Shown here piece by piece: positions 60,446-64,000 of a DNA stretch of 64,000 nucleotides (position 1 is the stretch's first letter; each line of letters opens with the position of its first letter). Source of the stretch: Glycine soja (lineage: Eukaryota > Streptophyta > Magnoliopsida > Fabales > Fabaceae); NCBI RefSeq assembly GCF_004193775.1, contig NC_041016.1, positions 43,883,522-43,947,521 on the forward strand, in the 5' to 3' direction. A model generated the notes under the pieces. That model saw only the letters and a list, made by a program, of their open reading frames with translations, searched no databases and was not told the origin of the DNA. Both the position numbers and the translations under genes were made by a program.

Positions 60446-62049
60446 TGTCTTCCAATATTATTTTGATGATGCCAAAAGAATCAAGAGTCAAGCAAGTGCC
60501 AAAGAATCAAGAGTCAAGCAAGATTATTTTGATGATGTCAAAAGAATCAAGAGTCAACCAAGTGCCAAAGAATCAAGAGTCAAGCAAGTTTCAAAAATCA
60601 AGATCAAGATTTAAGAATCAAGAGAAGACTCAATCAAGATAAGTATTAAAAGAGTTTTTCAAAACATTGAATAGCACAAGAATTTTTCAAAAAGAAAAAT
60701 CTTTTACCAAAGAGTTTTACTCTCTGGTAATCAATTACCAGAAGGTAGTAATCGATTACCAGTAGCCAGCATTATTTTCAAAACTGATTTACAAAGTTGT
60801 AATCGATTACCATAATCATGTAATCGATTACCAATATTTTAAAACGTTAGATTTCAAGTTTCAAGAGTCACAACTTGTGATAAAAAATTTTCAAATCATT
60901 TTAAACTTGTGTAATCGATTACACAATACTTGTAATCGATTACCAGAGTTTCTAAACGTTTTGATTTTCAAATTTAAACATGAAGAGCCACATCTATTGA
61001 TGTGTAATCGATTACACTATGATGGTAATCGATTACCAGTGACTAATTTCGAAAAATAAATTACCAAAAGTCACAATTCTTAAAGTGACTTGTTTCTGAA
61101 GAGTTTTTCAAAAGTCACAACTTTTAAAGTGACTAGTTTTTCAAAAGAGTCACAACTTTTAAAAAGTGATTAGTTTTAAAGAAATTGTCAAGAGTCACAA
61201 ACTTTAACTTGAGTCATCAAATAATTATAAATATGTGACCATGACATGAATTTAAAAAGACTGATTCCTTTCATGCATAACAAATTTCTTTCATTCATTT
61301 CTCTTAATCTTTCTAAAAGTTTTTGTTCAATACTTTCTCTTTCAAGAAAAGTTCATTGACCAAAAACTTGTGCTATTCTTTTTCTTCATCCCTTCTCCCT
61401 CTTAACAAAAGATTTCAAAGAACTAACCGCCTGAGATATCTTTTTCTCTTTCCCTTTAAACAAAATATTTCAAAGGACTAACCGCTTGGGATATCTTTTG
61501 TTTCCCCTTACAAAGATTCAAGGGACTAACCGCCTAAGAATTCTTTGTCTTAACACATTGGAGCGTACATCCTTTGTGGTACAAGAAGAGCGTACATCTG
61601 CTTGAGTTGTGATACTGAGAACAAGAGAGGGTTCATCTCTTGTGGATCAGTTTAAGTGGAGCGTACATCCACTTGGTTGTTCAAAGAGATCAAGGGAGGG
61701 TACATCCCTTGTGGATCTTTGCTTGTAAAGGATTTTACAAGGTTATTGGAAATCTCAAGAACCGGTGATTGCTTGGGGACTAGATGTAGGCACGGGTTGT
61801 GGCCGAACCAGTATAAATCTTGTGTTTGTCTTCTTCTTCCCTACACTCTTTACTTTTCCGCTGTGTTCTTTTATTTCCGCTTTAATTTTGTCTAAGTTAT
61901 TGTTTTTGTTCTTTACTTCCTCATAACTTAGTAGTAAAGCCTAATTGAATCTAGTAATATTAAGAAGGATAAATTTTTAATTAGTCAAGACACGTTCATA
62001 ATTAATTCAACCCCCCTTCTTAATTATTCTGAGACCACTCGATCCAACA
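60446..62049 (+). repeat. 5' LTR (about 1.6 kb) with GTAATCGATTAC cluster
   Basis: Starts TGTCTTCC and ends GATCCAACA two bases before the primer-binding site. It contains a 66-bp direct repeat at its start (60457 and 60523), seven perfect GTAATCGATTAC palindromes plus one variant between 60726 and 61040, TATAAATA at 61226-61233, and several (G/A)AGCGTACATC units near 61560-61690. The 3' LTR lies outside the window. The exact start is inferred by comparison with the solo LTR at 9.9 kb. Confidence 0.8.
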
Positions 62050-62051
62050 AG

Positions 62052-62063
62052 TGGTATCAGAGC
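62052..62063 (+). other. Primer-binding site (initiator tRNA-Met type)
   Basis: TGGTATCAGAGC, two bases after the LTR end. Confidence 0.9.
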
Positions 62064-62100
62064 AGGTTTCTTGAGAAAAGTTTCACAACTTCAAGATTCA

Positions 62101-63230
62101 TGGCCTCCTCAAATTCTCTATTTCTCGAAGGAAACTCCATCCATAGGCCACCTATCTTTAATGGTGAGGGTTACCATTATTGAAAACCTGAATGCAAATA
62201 TTTATTGAAGCCATAGATTTAAACATTTGGGAAGCAATAGAAATAGGACCTCATGTACCTACCATAGTAGATGCAAGCAAAAGCACAACAACAGAAAAAC
62301 CTAGAGATAAATGGACTGAAGATGATAGAAGAAGAATCCAATATAATCTTAAAGCCAAAAACATTATTACTTCTGCCCTAGGAATAGATGAATATTTTAG
62401 AGTGTCTAACTGTTCAAATGCAAAGGAGATGTGGGATACTCTCCAACTTACACATGAAGGTACCACTGATGTGAAAAGATCTAGAGTCAATAATCTTACA
62501 CATGAATATGAATTATTTAGGATGAGCACCAATGAGAACATCCAAAGCATGCAGAAAAGATTCACACACATAGTCAATCACCTTGCCTCCTTAGGAAAAA
62601 CCTTTCCTAATGAAGATTTAATTAATAAAGTTTTGAGATGCTTAAGTAGGGAATGGCAGCCCAAGGTAACTACCATTTCTGAAAGTAAAGACCTTCCTTC
62701 TATGTCTCTTACCACTCTTTTTGGCAAACTGCAGGAACATGAAATGGAACTTCAACGTCTCAACCAAAATGAAGAGACCGACAAAAGGAAAAGAAGCATA
62801 GCACTCAAAGCCTCCTCCTCAATGCAAGAGGAAAAAGAAGAAGAAGAATCTGATGATGAAGAGGACTTCTCACTCTTTGTGAAGAAGTTTCATAAATTTG
62901 TTAAAAATAGAAGAATGGAGAGACGCCATAACTTCGATAATGGGAAAAGATCTCAAGAAGGTTCCCTAACACTTAAATGCTATAAGTGTAATCAACCCGG
63001 TCACATAAAGGCACACTGCCCCACAAATGAATCATGGGAAGAAAAGCCATGAAGAAAGAAGATCCAATAAGGCGTATATTGCTTGGGATGACAATGACTC
63101 ATCTGATGGTTCAGATAAGGAGATCAACCTTCTATCCAAGGACTATGAGAGCGATGAGAACATTTCTCAAGAAGATTAAGAAAAAAGCAAAAGTCTGACT
63201 TCCATCTTTGAAGATCTAGGCACTTAAATC
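62101..63230 (+). pseudogene. Copia gag (UBN2/SIRE-like) with frameshifts
   Basis: ATG 62101 opens MASSNSLFLEGNSIHRPPIF and runs into a stop near 62180. A one-base shift leads to the main frame 62192-63052: EAIDLNIWEAIEIGPHVPTI, MWDTLQLTHEGTTDVKRSRV, YELFRMSTNENIQSMQKRF (the UBN2 gag domain), an acidic EEKEEEESDDEEDF stretch and a CCHC knuckle CYKCNQPGHIKAHC (62980-63020). After a TGA at 63050 another frame continues AYIAWDDNDSSDGSDKEINL, as expected for SIRE-like gag tails. The protein would bind RNA and form particles; this copy has at least two frame breaks. Confidence 0.85.
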
Positions 63231-63639
63231 ATGAAAAAGGTAACATCAAAACCATTCTCTTTTAAATTAAGTTAGTTGAAACTTTCCTTTCAATTAACTT
63301 GTTTATATGATGACTAACAAAATTTTATTTGTTTGTCTTGTTTGATTGCTATAATGAGTTTGTGCTCATATGTTTAATTGAGTTATTTTCCTTTCTCGAA
63401 GTATGAAGCTTATCATTAAAATAAATCTAAAAGGTTGATGATGCCATGATCTATATCTTTCAATTTTTGTATGATTACTTGTATGATATGTTTAAAAGTA
63501 TTTGATTGATTGCTCATGTTTTTCAAAACTATTATATTCTATTTTCAAGTAAAATTATTTTGATATATTATCACTTTCTATGTTAAACAAAAGCTCATCT
63601 TGGTAAGTGTTGATATTTTTTTTACTTAGTTTTTAGAAA

Positions 63640-64000
63640 AAGTGTCTGGTAATCGATTACCTTCACATGTAATCGATTACAGGCAGTTAGGCTAAGTGTA
63701 ATCGATTACAACATTTATGTAATCGATTACTTAATCGATTACAACATTCCTATAATCGATTACAGAGTGTCTGTGTCTATAAATTCAAAATTTCAGAAAC
63801 CGCGAGAACGCGATTTCTGCAGCAACGCAACCCTAAAATCCCTAAACTTCAGAACTCGATTTCTCTCTCAATTCTCAACAAAAACACGTCCCACAAAGCC
63901 CAAAATTCATCATTTTTCATTCTCTTTCATCTCCACCGATTAAAACTTCCAAAAACTCCTCCAAATGGCAGAACCATCAAAGAAGCGAAAGGGGGTTGCG
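63640..64000 (+). other. LTR-like promoter region and start of an ORF at the window edge
   Basis: Four perfect GTAATCGATTAC sites and two variants (63649-63765) precede TATAAAT (63778-63784), a C/A/T-rich leader and ATG 63965 in a good context (CTCCAAATGGC). The visible residues are MAEPSKKRKGVA, with a basic KKRK cluster. The layout resembles the start of transposon-derived ORFs in soybean, but the protein is cut by the window end and cannot be identified. Confidence 0.4.

Larger units (their letters stand above)
60446..64000 (+). mobile_element. 5' part of a SIRE-like Ty1/Copia element (runs off or is truncated)
   Basis: LTR 60446-62049, primer-binding site, then a gag of the type seen in soybean SIRE-like elements. 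No protease, integrase or RT appears before the window ends. The sequence from 63240 on is non-coding and includes a second GTAATCGATTAC cluster that does not align with the first, so another element may have been inserted or joined near 63.2-63.6 kb. Confidence 0.75.

Noticed and set aside
60726..61040. CRISPR-like array of a 12-bp repeat
   Set aside because: Spacing is irregular, the repeat is a short palindrome within a retrotransposon LTR, and the genome is a plant nuclear one.
1..64000. tRNA or rRNA genes
   Set aside because: No cloverleaf with box A/B and no rRNA-like sequence were recognised; the only tRNA-related signals are retrotransposon primer sites and a SINE 3' fragment.

Overview
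The window looks like AT-rich nuclear DNA of a legume, most likely soybean or a close relative. The evidence is the intron-rich genes with GT/AG introns, an Au-type plant SINE, several plant LTR-retrotransposon lineages, and LTRs studded with the 12-bp palindrome GTAATCGATTAC, which I associate with soybean LTRs. No rRNA, tRNA, CRISPR or prokaryotic features were seen. The species call is inference.

Two host genes appear intact, both on the minus strand. (1) 21243-25745: an eight-exon hydroxyproline O-arabinosyltransferase (HPAT/RDN1/NOD3 family), 364 codons, every junction in frame. (2) 39809-47534: a two-exon family-1 UDP-glycosyltransferase (UGT85-like), 478 codons. Its single phase-1 intron is 6.3 kb because a decayed Copia element sits inside it. 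Fragments of other genes: a broken B3-like or unknown gene at the left edge, and the last exon of an NAD(P)H:quinone oxidoreductase-like gene at 56.6 kb.

The rest is mostly transposons. 0.9-1.1 kb: a CACTA end with a perfect hairpin. 6.5-18.3 kb: a minus-strand Ty3/Gypsy element (Tat-like layout) with gag, protease, RT, RNase H and integrase remnants, plus an accessory reading frame on the opposite strand that is split by a 1056-bp solo LTR with a perfect 5-bp target duplication. 18.3-21.2 kb: intergenic with a TIR element. 28-38.6 kb: MITEs, two hAT derivatives, LINE fragments and a 1.1-kb fold-back element. 40.8-45.5 kb: the intronic Copia. 47.8-54.7 kb: a nearly intact Copia whose pol carries a 678-bp in-frame tandem duplication, whose gag has one in-frame stop, and whose 5' LTR seems to supply a start codon and splice donor. 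58-60.4 kb: two divergent Mutator-like (MuDRA N-terminal) fragments separated by tandem repeats. 60.4-64 kb: the 5' part of a SIRE-like Copia, of the same LTR family as the solo LTR at 9.9 kb.

I found no convincing new biological system. The most distinctive observations are the duplicated RT/RNase H segment, the likely LTR-to-gag intron, the antisense ORF of the Gypsy element, the shared palindrome clusters, and the UGT85 gene boxed in by two related Copia elements.
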